A stretch of 64,000 nucleotides of DNA, from the NCBI GenBank assembly GCA_958450325.1, contig OY288242.1:28898474-28962473 (forward strand), given 5' to 3'. The DNA is from Agrostemma githago (lineage: Eukaryota > Streptophyta > Magnoliopsida > Caryophyllales > Caryophyllaceae). A program made the translations under genes and the position numbers. Shown here in pieces: positions 22,159-33,835 of the stretch. The notes under the pieces are model-generated. The model was not told where the DNA came from. It did no database searches and was given only the letters and a program-made list of their open reading frames with translations. Position 1 is the stretch's first letter, and each line of letters begins with the position of its first letter.

Positions 22159-23463
22159 ATGAGGTTTGATCTAAACTCCCCACACTCGGGAGCCGATATG
22201 AGCTACTCCTCTCCCTCTATGAATCAAGGGTATGACAAGACGTCCCCCTACCAATATCAAGCTTCTTGGGGTAATCAAGACACTAGTGGATATGAGCTTC
22301 AAGGTTATGGAAATGGCTACCAACAAGTGAGCGCTTATCAATCATATGATCATGGTGGCTATTACTCGAGCAATCATTGTGAACCCACCATGTTTCATCA
22401 TCACTCACCGTATGGAAGCCAATTTCCCCAAAACCCACCACATTACCCTCCACCCCAACCACAATATGAACCCCATGACCCACAATACTACCAATCACCT
22501 CAACCTCACTACCAACAATATGATGCCCCACCCCTTGGGTATCATCAAGATTTTCAAGGAGCTCTACAAGACCCCAATGACCACCAATCGTCAAACTTGG
22601 AGTTGTATCAATCGATTCTTAAAGTGCAAAGGAGCAACCAACAAGAAATGGCCATCCAATCGCAAAAGACTATTGAACTCTTGGCCGAGCTCCAAAGGGA
22701 AAGAAAGAAACTTAAAGCTAGATTGAATGCTTTAACGGCTCAAACCCTAATGTTCTTAACTCGATCTTCACAACTTGATGAGGGATTTTCATTTGGGGAA
22801 GGGGAACAACCCAATGAAGAAGCCGTTAACGAATTCCCTATGAGGAGCGACCTTTGCTTTGAAGAACCTCTATCGTCTACCCAAAAAGTGACGAATGAGG
22901 ATATGACACTTGGTGAAAGCATCGTTGGTGAGGAATTTGAAGAGGTTAGTGAGTTGGATGAGTTGGTAGAATTTGTGAAGTTTTTGGGTGAAATTGACAA
23001 GCCCAAGTTGCCCATGTCCGAGAATGTGGATAAGCATCAAGAGCCCCTTGTAAGTAAACCAAGCAATGGTTTGGAAGAGATTGAAACCACCGGTAGAAAT
23101 TTCAATCCTCTCCTCCAAGATGATGTGGGGACAAGTGATGGAGATGAGGAACCACAACTTGAGGTAAGTGTGGGGGTGTGCAACAAGGAAACGAGGCCAA
23201 AGCCGTTTTTTGTGCCTCATGATGAAGACTTGAATCTTGATAGTGATTGGAGGCGATGCCTAGGGAGGAAGAGGTCGGTAAAGCTCGTAGGATGGATAGA
23301 CCCCGGAGATCACACGAAAGATGATATTGGGTCTTTTGAGGACTACTTCTTGCCTTCTCCTTGGAGGCCTTGGAGGGTAGCTTGGCTCGGTTGCTTGAGC
23401 CCTCATTACGATGTGGCTCGAGCATTTGACTTGCTCCTCCGAGCCCTTGGAGGCTACAGTTAG
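22159..23463 (+). CDS. Gag-derived protein lacking capsid, zinc knuckle and protease (Ath-2)
   Basis: A 434-residue intact frame with no stop or shift, in an element with nearly identical LTRs. Residues 1-135 are rich in Y, Q, P, H and S (prion-like composition). Residues 145-198 form a predicted coiled coil (SILKVQRSNQQEM, LLAELQRERKKLKARL). Residues 205-335 are acidic. Residues 392-434 end in ARAFDLLLRALGG. The coiled coil matches the Ath-1 Gag segment SMLDVQGSNQEMQ, and the tail matches the Ath-1 Gag-protease tail. It is therefore the post-zinc-finger part of an Athila Gag joined to the C-terminal tail, with capsid, CCHC and protease missing. It may bind the Gag of an autonomous partner, but this is inference. 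The start is the first ATG after the leader; the next in-frame ATG is at residue 14. Confidence 0.75.
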   Translation: MRFDLNSPHSGADMSYSSPSMNQGYDKTSPYQYQASWGNQDTSGYELQGYGNGYQQVSAYQSYDHGGYYSSNHCEPTMFHHHSPYGSQFPQNPPHYPPPQPQYEPHDPQYYQSPQPHYQQYDAPPLGYHQDFQGALQDPNDHQSSNLELYQSILKVQRSNQQEMAIQSQKTIELLAELQRERKKLKARLNALTAQTLMFLTRSSQLDEGFSFGEGEQPNEEAVNEFPMRSDLCFEEPLSSTQKVTNEDMTLGESIVGEEFEEVSELDELVEFVKFLGEIDKPKLPMSENVDKHQEPLVSKPSNGLEEIETTGRNFNPLLQDDVGTSDGDEEPQLEVSVGVCNKETRPKPFFVPHDEDLNLDSDWRRCLGRKRSVKLVGWIDPGDHTKDDIGSFEDYFLPSPWRPWRVAWLGCLSPHYDVARAFDLLLRALGGYS

Positions 23464-23796
23464 GAATGGAGAGTCCACCATCCTAGGTTTGACGGAGTTC
23501 CTTAAGAACCGTCATGTTGTACATTCCCCTACCTCTCTTCTCTTTAGTTTTGTGTTTGTAATTATGTTTATTGTGATTTTGTTCCTAGGACTCTTTGTTT
23601 TGTGATATTCTTGTTATTTGGATTGTTGATGAGCGTTGTGAGGGAGAGAATTTGATGTTGTGTTTGAGTTTATTGTGATAGGTGAAGTGAAGATGACTCC
23701 TAGAGAGGAATGGTTATCGATAGAGCATGGATTGTGAGCAAGGGAACGGGTTTTTGAAGCTTTGAATAGCTTTTGGGGTTTTGGAAGCCACGAAGA

Positions 23797-23990
23797 GAGC
23801 GTCCCGACCGGGAAGAAGTCATCCCGACCGGGAAGGGTGAAGCATCCCGACCGGGAAGGATCCATCCCAATCGGGATGAGGGTACCATATTTTGGGTTTA
23901 CTGGAGTGCCATCCCGATCGGGACGGGAGCTTCCCGACCGGGACGGGTATGTCATACCGACCGGGACCACCCATCCCGACCGGGATGGCC
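23797..23990. repeat. Eight-dyad module in the Ath-2 internal region
   Basis: Eight TCCCGACCGGGA-type units in the same order and with the same long central spacer as 6186-6380 of Ath-1. GC-rich against an AT-rich background. Confidence 0.88.
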
Positions 23991-24738
23991 CCCTACTCCC
24001 CCTTGTGCCTCTTCTTCGTCATTTGAATCCACCCAACCATTGTACACCCCCTCCCAACCTCCCTTCTTCTCCTTGTTCCTATCATACGACCCTTACGCTT
24101 TATTTACATGCCATCACTTCATTTCCTCTTCACTTTACACCGAGCCCCACATCAAATCTCACCCCCTCACGCCATTACTACCTCAACCAAAGTTGGAAGC
24201 GGGATGACAATGATGACGACAAGAAAAGTGCTTATATTGACCATTGAGACGATGGAGCGAGTGAGTTGCTAACCGATGGGTACGGCAACTATCCTTTCTT
24301 TTCCGTCTATTATTGCTTGTTTTCTCTTTTTTGCCCCCTTCCCCTTGAGTCATGGTGTCTTGGTGGCCATCGAGGCCTTAGTATGGTTGCTCCCGACTCT
24401 CGATGACATGACTACGTCAAGAGTCAATCGAAAAATCCAAATTTTACAAGGTTTTCACCCTTTTTTAGGATTTAGTCGGATTTGGGCGGAATCCGAGCTA
24501 GGTGACTTGATTACACCTAGTCCTCCCCTCCCATTTCCTTTTATTTCTGTCTTTTTATTTCTTCCTCCATCCATATGTTTTCTTCTCTCGGCCCATGGTG
24601 ACTTGACTACACCTCGGCCGGACACATTCTACCCTTTTCTTCATCTTCGTTTTTGATTTTTAGCTTTATTTTCGTAGTTTCTTTTCTTTCCTTTTGTCTC
24701 TCCGCACACTACGATCGAGCATGAGGACATTGCTCGGT

Positions 24739-24753
24739 TTAAGTGTGGGGGAG
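24739..24753 (+). promoter_or_regulatory. Internal polypurine-tract-like motif of Ath-2
   Basis: TTAAGTGTGGGGGAG, identical over 15 bases to the terminal tract at 26515-26529. Kept also in Ath-1. Confidence 0.55.
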
Positions 24754-26514
24754 CGATATTCTATCGTAGTTAGTTTTATTTTTGTAGTTTTTTTTCGAAA
24801 AATCTTTAAAAATCCTAAAAATTTGAAATTTTTTCACAAAAATCAAAAAGATTTTCCTTTCGTGTGTTTTCCTTTTTATATCGTTGTATTGTATATGTGT
24901 TTTGTTGTGCGGGTTTTGCCTCCCTTTTTCCTCTTAGGTCGCCCAATCGCCGCTAACTTTGGAAGGCTTTCAAGACATCCGGTAACGCCTTTTATCCCTT
25001 TTTTCCTCTTTACCTCTTGTGATGTTCGGAGGAGATTTGTGATGATGTGTGCTCGGGAGGAGCTTTGTAAAGTTTGGTGTTGGTTGGTCGCTTATTTGGA
25101 AATTAGGGGTGGTGCTTGTTCCCTTTGTTTGTTTGTTTTGTTTTGTTTTGTTTTGTTTTGTGGCCTTTTGTCTCTTTTTCTATCGTTTTCGTCATGTCTT
25201 CGTTTTGTGTTGTGTTAGTTGTGTCTTGTGTGCTTAAAAAGGTTTTCAAAAACACAGTTTAGAGGCTAGTGTGCGAGTGTTTACTTTCCCTTCTTAGTGG
25301 TATAAATCGAGTCTTGGACTTTAGTCTAGTAGAATGACCCTAAATCAATGATTTCGTTGGTCCTTTACCTTGAGTCCACCTAGCTTACTAGGGATTTACT
25401 ACGAGATTTGCATTTTGACCATTTTGACCACTCACGGTGTGAAAAGGCCTTGGTTGCCGAGTCCCGTCCCCTAGGTGACCATGTTCGGAATTGTTTAACT
25501 AGTCCAAGTTTTCTCCTTTTTTGTGGGTTTGAAGGGAAGGACGCTCCCCGACTCTCCCATTTCCCTACCTCCTACACATTTCCACACAATAAAGCTGCAA
25601 TATGTTGAAGTCTCTCTTTCTTAATTGCCAAGAAATGCCTATCAACCAAATCATGCCAAAAGGGGCAAAGAAAAAGAAAATGAAAAAAAAATGAAAGAAA
25701 GAAAGAAATGAAGACAAAGAAAAGGCACAAAAGCCAAAAAGAAAATATAAAAGAAGAAAAAGAAATGGCATGGCAACACACAAAGCATATATGCAAAAGA
25801 AAAGAGAAAATGCCAAAAGAAAATCGTCTCACAAAAAGATCCTAACCCCACAAAACTAAGCCTTTTTCCGACTTTTGCCGTGAAGAGCCTACCAAAGGAC
25901 CGAGTCCCTAGGAAGGATGATAGTGGCAAAGGTCGGTCTTCCCTCACTTTGCAATTATTTCCACCTTTTTACTTGGACTAGTTAGGCGGTTTCGGTCATG
26001 GGACGACCCTCTTGGCTTTTTGCTAAAGGGGGCGGGGTCTCACTTACCTACAGTGTCGACTAACACCGTGGTTCATCACTTTCCATCCCGCCGATCGTCC
26101 CGTAGTACATTCTTAGAAGGTTAGGAGGAACCGAGGTAAGTTACCAATGTTTTTATTGCTTTGTCGTCGTACTATTAGGGTTTTGTCCATTTTGGTTTGT
26201 ATTGCTAGCTTGGGAACGTTGTCACTTGCCTCGAGTCCTAAACCGGTGCTTCTTTCACCGCTTTTTAGAGGGAAGCGGTATTTGTTTCTCTTTGGGTGCA
26301 GCCTTTTGTGTGTTGTTTGTATGTTTGTGTGTTTGTGTGTTTGTGTGTTTTTGTGTCCGGTTGCATCCACAGTTTTGTCGCAAGACCTCACTTGCCTTGC
26401 GGAGAGCACTTATCCTCTAGGTGTTCTCGTGTGAGTTGAAAGGGCGTAGGGTGCGCTAATACCCACTCGGCTAGTTTTGTAGTTAGCATGTGCTTACTCG
26501 AGGGCGAGTAAGGG

Positions 26515-26529
26515 TTAAGTGTGGGGGAG
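26515..26529 (+). promoter_or_regulatory. Polypurine tract of Ath-2
   Basis: TTAAGTGTGGGGGAG ends one base before the 3' LTR. It primes plus-strand synthesis in LTR elements. Confidence 0.85.
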
Positions 26530-26530
26530 T

Positions 26531-28081
26531 TGATAAGTGTAGTTTGTAGTGCCTAATTTACAGTTCTTTGGTCCCATTTTCCTTGTGGAATCGCTCCTTG
26601 GGAGCGGTTTATGGGCTACTTATGCTTCCTTTCGCTCGTTTCAGGTTCCCGAGACAACTTATGAAGAGTTAGAGCGATTCCGACTCAATACGTACACCTT
26701 TTGGAGCCAACGAAGTGAAGGAATGATCACTCGATGCCTTGGATTCGACCCCGAGACCTTGGGACCCAATCCCGAGCCTCCGAGACCCGATCCCGAGTCC
26801 CGAGAATCGATGAGAAACCCATAAGAACCAAGGAGGGACCAAAAAGATCATAATGAAGGCCTACAATGTCCTTCCCGGGCGGGATGATGCCTTCCCTATC
26901 GGGAAGGAGTGCACAATTGAAGATGGTTATGTTTTGAGGCCTTCCCGACCGGGAAGGGGTCCTTCCCGACCGAGACCAATCCTTCCCGACCGGGAAGGGT
27001 CAGATACAGACCCGCGTCACTTGTTTTATCTCCCTACTCATTGTAACCCTATATATACCCCTCCTCTTGTATTCCTATGCTATGTTCTTGATTACCCATA
27101 AACCCTAGACTACTTTAGGATAGTTTAGCATAGATTAGTGTAGATTTGTCGGTAATTAGTCCTTAATCTTAGTTTAGCTCTTGTATTAAGGGAATTCTTG
27201 AAGAATCCAACCAAGATTGACAACCTTGGGTGATGTATTTGGGTTTTCTCTTTTATGCAAGTTTTTCCTTCTTCCATTCATCTTGTTAGTAGGTATAATC
27301 TTCTTTTCCCTTCTCTTAATCTTGTTTCTTCCTTCAAGTTTCAATCTTTGATTATTGTTTATTGTTCTTGATTGTTCTTCATGGATGTTTTTATGTTTGT
27401 GATGTTTCCTCTTGTTTATGTTAATCTTAGTTTGATTATAAGTGATTAGATTCCTTTTGGGGTTAGTAGGAGGATTAAGTGTGGATTATGGGTGATTAGG
27501 GCTTGATTATGGGTAAAGGGTGAATCTTTGTTGTTAGTCACATGTTGGGCACACCATGTGTTTGTTGAAATGCTTGTTTGAGTTGTAGTGGCCATGCTTC
27601 TCATGCTAGTCTTCCTCTACTCATTGTTTGTCTAGTATGTGATTATGTTGAGAATAGTCTTAGACACAAGAGTGTGGACTAGGGTTTAGACGCGAGAGCG
27701 CCAACCCACCTTGACATCGGTCTACGTAGCGAGAGCCCGGATCGACTCTAGCAACTAGGAGACACCTACACCCTTGATTACCCAAATCATCCTACTATGC
27801 TTATGAACCCGACCTAACCCTACTCTTTCCTCGTTCGATTTCTTTAGTTCGATAGATTCGTTTAGCCTTAGTTGTTACCCCTAGCTTAGCCATAGTCTTA
27901 GTTCATTCCCTTCTTATCGTTCTAGTTTAGTTTAGCGTCGAGACCTAGTCAAGTCTTTAGGTGGAACTTGGTCCAAACCCTCTTTACCGTCCCCGTGGAT
28001 TCGACCCTACTTGCCCTAGCTACCCACTAGGAATAGTCGGTTAAATATTGACGACGGGACCCACGATAAATCCCACCATCA
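26531..28081 (+). repeat. 3' LTR of Ath-2, 1551 bp
   Basis: TGATAAGTGTAG...CCCACCATCA, with its TATA box at 27050-27057 and five dyads at 26868-27000. Followed by the second GCTAT. Confidence 0.93.
26868..27000. repeat. Dyad cluster in the Ath-2 3' LTR
   Basis: Five units, two of them perfect CCTTCCCGACCGGGAAGG. One unit of about 22 bp fewer than the 5' LTR. Confidence 0.88.
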
Positions 28082-28086
28082 GCTAT

Positions 28087-28335
28087 CAAACCAGTGCAAA
28101 TAACGTGGCAGCAGGAAAATATTGACATCAACATGCAATTCAGCAACATGCAACAAGTGACAAAGCACCAAAGTAAGAAACTCCTTATCACGTATAAGGC
28201 GGAGATCAGACACAATAATATTGAGAACAATTCTTGAGACGAAACTTAAAATCAAATTAATACGCGGATGGAATCTCTCATAGCCAATTATGAGACGTAG
28301 ATTCACGTCGATTAGATTAATACTACGTAACAGAG
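28087..28335 (-). other. Copia-E leader, distal part
   Basis: Sequence between the Ath-2 right target copy and the Copia-E primer site. An 89-codon frame runs through it from the LTR edge but has no recognisable domain. Confidence 0.5.
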
Positions 28336-28347
28336 GCTCTGATACCA
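28336..28347 (-). promoter_or_regulatory. Primer-binding site of Copia-E (initiator tRNA-Met)
   Basis: The minus strand reads TGGTATCAGAGC, the standard copia primer site, directly after the LTR end CCTTCA. Confidence 0.9.
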
Positions 28348-28348
28348 C

Positions 28349-28695
28349 TGAAGGGTTACAACCCTTAAACCCAATGACCTGTTACGAGTATTAACCGAAA
28401 AGACAAAAGTAGAGGGATAACAATTATACCTTATTTGCAGCGGAACAGCGTATTAATAAGAAGTATAATAAACCCAGAAATATATATATAATATTCACGG
28501 ACGGAATAAATAATCTCCACGAACAGAATAAATAATCTCCACGGACAGAATAAAGCACCCCAAACGTGATGTCTCATTTGGTATCCACACGGGTACGGAA
28601 CTGCGACGTATATGCTAGTATAAGGGTTTGTGAGACCATCTCACAACTTCTCTCTAGATCTTTCTTATAACTCTTTATAAGAAGAACACTCCACA
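28349..28695 (-). repeat. 5' LTR of Copia-E, about 347 bp
   Basis: The 3' end is fixed by the primer site. The 5' end is placed at TGTGGAGTG (minus strand) just before the TA repeat where MITE-1 starts. It contains TTATAAAGAGTTATAAG, a possible TATA region near 28665. The right end is approximate. Confidence 0.6.
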
Positions 28696-28704
28696 TATAT
28701 ATAT

Positions 28705-29263
28705 GGGATTTTCTAGGTGGTACCCTTAAACTTTTCACTTTTCTCCCTTGTACCCCTACACTTTTTACATGTATACATGGTACCCTTGTACTTTACTAAA
28801 AGTTTCTTTGGTACACTTAAACTTTATTATTATCTTTATTGTTACCCCTGAACTTTTTTTCCCGTCAAGTTTTGGCAATAAATTACCTTTTTATGTTCAA
28901 GATTAAAAGTTAAACGTCATTTAACATACGTAATTAACCGATAATTGAACTTAACTAACAATTTTGTACGTGTTAGCAGTTATACTCCGAATCTAAACGG
29001 ACTATGTTTTTGACGTTATATTGTCAAATCAAATGATAACACTTAAATTAAGCTCAATTACTTGTTAGTTATCTAAGTTAAATGATATTGAAGTCTTTTT
29101 GCTAGGTTAAAAGCATAATCTAACAACAAAACTTGATGGATTTTTTTTTGGGGGCACTAGTTAAATTAATAATAAAATTCAAGGGTACCATGTATAGACA
29201 TAGAAAAGGTAGGGGTACCATGTAGAAAAGTGAAAAATATAGGGGTACCGCGTAGAAAGTCCC
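28705..29263. mobile_element. MITE-1: 559-bp element with about 90-bp terminal inverted repeats
   Basis: Left end GGGATTTTCTAGGTGGTACC; the right end, reversed, is GGGACTTTCTACGCGGTACC. The match continues for about 90 bp, with words such as TTTTCACTTTTCT and ATGTATACATGGTACCC. It is flanked by TATATATAT on both sides (28696-28704 and 29264-29272), a possible 9-bp duplication, although the site is simple TA repeat. Long inverted repeats with a 9-bp duplication fit a Mutator-like MITE. No coding capacity. Confidence 0.8.
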
Positions 29264-30041
29264 TATATATATAGGAATTGCATCTCGTGAGTCCTCCTAT
29301 ATTAGGTGAGTCCGTCCCATGATTCTCCACCGTTAGATCTAATTCAATAATCAAAGACTAAGATCAACCCTTCTATTAATCCACCCAAACACAAACGGCC
29401 AACACTCCCCAAATTGAGCAAATTCCACAACTTCATTTTTTTTGTCTCTCCCATCTTTTAGAAAAAACGTAATCCATTCAGCTTCCCCAATTCCAAAATG
29501 CGTTCTTTACAATTTCAATTTGAATTTAGCTTCACAAATTTGGTAACATCCAATCTTCTTTTTCGTATATTTCAAAGAACCAATTGATTTCACATATTTT
29601 ATATGAGTCAATCTCCAATTTCGTGGGATTTTAGAGTAGTCAACTAAACTTTCTCAAATTTTGAGGCATCTAATCAATTTCAGTCAAATTTCAAGTGATT
29701 TCCAATTGATTTCCAGATTAATGTGCAAATCAAATAATTTATTGATTATAATGAAAGAAAGTAACGGTAGATTGTGGATATCACATTATTTCATTTATGA
29801 ACTGATTAGTTTTGCAATTTTTTATCAACTAATTTTTCTGAATATTAGATAATAATGGTGTTGTTTGATGTTTTCTGATTTTTGTATATGTTTTTGTCTC
29901 TTGGATCTTCCGTAGCTGACTAGCTAGTCACTGTTCCTAAATACGTACATTTTTTTTCTTTCTAATTATTAAATTTAAGTGTAGTAATGTTGTTGTGTGT
30001 ATTGTTTTGTTCTTGCTAGAAACATTTTGAGGACATTTACC

Positions 30042-33000
30042 ACAAATGTAATCCCCTAGAAAATCAAACGCAATACAGTGGCGGAAACACTGTAGAGTTG
30101 GGATTAAAACACACTGACAAACTATATCCTATTAAAAGAAATGATAAGTCAATACAAAGGCCACTTTTTACAAAAGGGCTATATAGAAAATTCTCCAAAC
30201 GGGTTATACAAATCCATAAATTACAAGAATGAAGAAAGAGTAGGATCCACGCTACTCGCTAGCACACACCCAAAACCCAGCAGCAAATACCTGTCATGTT
30301 ATAAACATAACAGCCACGTCAGTGGGGAGTAACTCGGACGTTCTCCCAGCCATAATATATCATATGGAAAAATAATAGTATTATTATATCAAAATATTTA
30401 AAAAGAGAAAACATTAACACGATATAATAAAAATAAGTTTTCACCGAAAACTTAAAATATTGGAACAATAAAATCAGAACAAGCTTTCAGAAGAAAACTC
30501 AAATATTTGTCAACCTGCAAATCAAAAATGTATTGATAATAATAAAAATATTCAAAATAGCGTTATGGATAAGTTTAGTGTAGACGGCTAGACTTTCACC
30601 AGGAGAATACTAAAAACTAGCTTCGAGAACTTAGTTCAAACAAATCAAACTTCGGTCTCTAACTAGGCTACTCAACCATAATAGGACGGCGACTTATAAA
30701 TGCGTGGCCCTAGTTTAAGATGATATGTACACCCCTCCCGAGCACCATAAATACTCAGTTCAACCCGACGGCGTCTTACACTGCGAGGCACGAGTTTAAG
30801 GTCAAAATGTTCACACACTCCCGAGCACCATATATGCTCGGTTCAACAACCAGTGTGCCCCATAAAGACACACCAGCCTTATAGTTGATGGCAAAAACGT
30901 AAACCCCAGAATATATTACTCTAAACCTCACACTTGTCCTTATTCCATAACTCCAAAATAGCCATTATCGATATATACAAAAGATATAATCATTATGAAT
31001 AATATGAAGATAAAAGAAATAAACATTTTATATAAAAAGGCAACTTTCCATAAATAGAAACTTACTAATTATAGAAACTTACTAATTATAGAAACTTACT
31101 TAAAATAGAACGTCTTATAGAAAATACGTAAGTTATTAAAATAAGTGAAATGTATAAAAATAACATTTCTAACGAAATTAGCATTTTATTATTATCGTTG
31201 TTATCGTAACTTAATATATTTCTAAATTTATTACTCAAAATGTAACTAAAATATATCAAGTCAATATATAGTATTTTATAAATAATTAGGAAATCGAGTT
31301 AAAACTATAAATTTTAGAAAATATATGTTTTTAAGAAAACAATATCAAAATTAATTGAGTCGACGAATTTTATAAATTAAACGAGATTTTATAAAGCTTG
31401 CAAATTAGTTTTAGCAAATAGATTTTATCAATAAATAATAATACTAATTTTACTAAAAATAATCAATTGTAAACAAATAAGAAATTATTAGTGAAAATAG
31501 TCTCGACTAAAAATATAGTTAAAGCAAAATCGACTATTTTCTCCTTTATTAGTATAAATCGTAAAACGAAAATTAATTTTATTAAACACGTATACAAACC
31601 TCGATTATAATATAAAAAAAATACGATTTTGAGTTAAAATTATAAATAAACGAAATATAACGAAAATATGAAATCGATATTATTTAGTTACTAGTGTCAC
31701 GATAACCAACAAAATATTATAACGATCATAGTTTATAAAATTATTAACGATTTATAAAACGATATCGAAAGTTATAAAAATATAGAAAGGCATAAGATTT
31801 AAAATTATTATAATTAGCAATAATATATAGCTAAAATAGAAAACCGACGTTAAAATATTTACTACATACTACTACTCAAACATACGATATAAAATCGAAT
31901 AACGTCCTAAAGTTACCTTAAGACAATGGCGAATCGATCACGCTTATCCTTGACGGGACCTCACGCAATCCTACGAAAAACAAATATACGACATAACGTA
32001 CCATATAAAGCGAGTAGAACGAAAGAGGGAGAAAAGATAATCGAGAATAAGAAGTCAGGACGAAGAAGAAGAGACACGGGCAGCAGCTCAACACACGTGA
32101 TAACAACCGAACGCAGCAACCGCAGTAAATAAAATGGAAGAGAGAGAGGAAAAGAAACAGGAACGAGAAAAGACATCATGAAACTCGACGAAGTGCAGCA
32201 TCAAAACCCCAAACACGCAGCCACATACCAACACTAATAGAAGTAATAGCAGCAGCGTAACATATGCTTAACAGCAAAACAACGGACTAAGGCACCAGCA
32301 GCAAAACGCAAAGGAAGAAGAAGGAGAAAAGAAGAAAAGAATGAGCAGCAGGGATGTGGTCAGCAACAGCAGCAAAAGAATTATACAACGACACACGAAG
32401 GACCGAAACGGAGTAATAATAAATCACACCCAACAGCATCGTCAACACAGGACAAATCAAGGACATTAGCAGCAGCAAAACGCATCAACAAAACAGAAGG
32501 AAGAAGGACAACGAAAAGGAAAATGACAGACAGAGAGACACAATCGACAACCGAATCGCCTACAACAACAGCGGACAGCAGCGGCAGGACAGAACAGGAC
32601 AAGGGAAAAAGAATAAAGGAACAAAAAAAAGGATTAAGAAAGTAGCAGCAGCGATAAAACGCAGTAGCAGGCAGTAGCACAAAGACCAACATCGGAAACC
32701 GAACAAATTAAGAATTCGATAGAAATGACCAGCAGAAATATGTAGAGCAGCAGCAGATGCATCAGGAAGAAGAAGAAGAAGAAGAACGGACAGATAAGAA
32801 CCGAAAAGAGAGCGAGTACCTTACGACGAAAGCCGATCGAAAATGACTGATTAGCCGCGCACGGAACAGCAGCAGGTGCACGGAACAGCAGCAACAGGGC
32901 CTATAAAAGAACAGAGGAAAAACAGAGGGGGAGGTTGCGCAGGTGGTGATGATTGATAATTGAGGACGGAGGCTGGTAGAAGGGGAAAGCGTTGAAAAAA

Positions 33001-33746
33001 AAAACACAAGAAGGTGAAAAGAATGAAGTGGTTATGTGAAGCGGTGGAACATCAAGGGGTGTAGGGGAGTGTACTGAAAACAAGTGGGCTGAATGTTATA
33101 AAATAAAAACAAATGGGAAACATAAGGGGGTAAAGGGGCTGAATCGGGGTTAGAAACACGTATCGATTAAATGAATCGGGTGAGAAACGAATTTCGTAAC
33201 TAAGTTGACTGACCCACGAGTTGAATCAAAAACGAGCTAGTAAAATTAAATAAATAATCGGGCCGTCAAATAAAAATGAGTAAATAAAGTATTCGGGACG
33301 AAAACGAGGCTTATAAATAATTAGACGATGAAATAGTATTCCCCAATAAATAATAAATTTTCGATAAAGTGAAGTAGATTGATTTCTCGAGGAAATGAAA
33401 TAAATATTTTGACGAAACTTAAAATAAATGAGCCTCGAGCCGAAAATAGAAAATTCGAGCTTAAATATAAATAAATAAAAAAGAATTTAGAATCTAAGTC
33501 GTCGAAATTGACTTTCGATAAGAATTAAATTAAATGTATAAAATAAATCGAAATAAAAATAAAACTACGTTTTAAATATAAGAAGATTTTCCGAGACAAA
33601 TAGAATTCTATGAGTTTGAAACGATTAAACGATAAATTCGTTTTATAATAATTTCTGAGAATTACGAGTTAAATCGTGAATAAAATAGAAATACAAATAT
33701 AATTTTAAATTAAATTAATTTATAAAATCAGGAGTGTTACAACAAA
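30042..33746 (-). mobile_element. C1: GypC solo LTR, 3695 bp, with target duplication
   Basis: LTR at 30047-33741 on the minus strand (reversed ends TGTAACACTCC...GGGGATTACA). The flanks are ACAAA at 30042-30046 and 33742-33746, a clean 5-bp duplication, so it is a solo LTR formed by recombination between two LTRs. It sits inside TIR-1. It contains the purine-rich (GCAGCA, GAAGAA) segment at 32100-32930 and an AT-rich half. Open frames in the purine-rich part are low complexity. Confidence 0.92.
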
Positions 33747-33835
33747 TGTGTCATATGTACTTAAAAGGTGTCCGGAAACAGTTAATATGTTAATCCACAC
33801 GTAAATTATTTTACAATAATATAGTTGCATCGTGT

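Larger units (their letters stand above)
23464..26514 (+). other. Ath-2 3' non-coding internal region
   Basis: No conserved gene over 3 kb. It holds the GTTTGACGGAGTTCC block shared with Ath-1, the eight-dyad module, an internal polypurine-like motif, T-rich and A-rich stretches (the latter at 25660-25830, many GAAA runs) and TGTTTG repeats near 26310-26360. Open frames of 126 and 174 codons near 24276 and 24694 are absent in the Ath-1 copy, so they are not taken as genes. Confidence 0.7.
20304..28081 (+). mobile_element. Ath-2: complete non-autonomous Athila-type retrotransposon, 7778 bp
   Basis: The structure is complete: 5' LTR 20304-21861, primer site 21865-21881, one intact frame 22159-23463, a non-coding 3' internal region, polypurine tract 26515-26529 and 3' LTR 26531-28081, flanked by GCTAT. 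There is no capsid, protease, reverse transcriptase, RNase H or integrase. It shares LTR ends, primer site, 3' region and a Gag tail with Ath-1. The near identity of its LTRs suggests a fairly recent insertion, so enzymes from an autonomous relative must have moved it. Confidence 0.92.

Noticed and set aside
23762..24247. Open frames of 161 and 144 codons across the eight-dyad module
   Set aside because: Two overlapping phases are open because the GC-rich repeats lack stops; repeated RPGR/SRSG peptides are repeat translation.
24694..25218. 174-codon hydrophobic frame in the Ath-2 3' region, in the place of an env-like gene
   Set aside because: Overlaps the internal polypurine motif, has no domain, and the matching Ath-1 sequence is not open.
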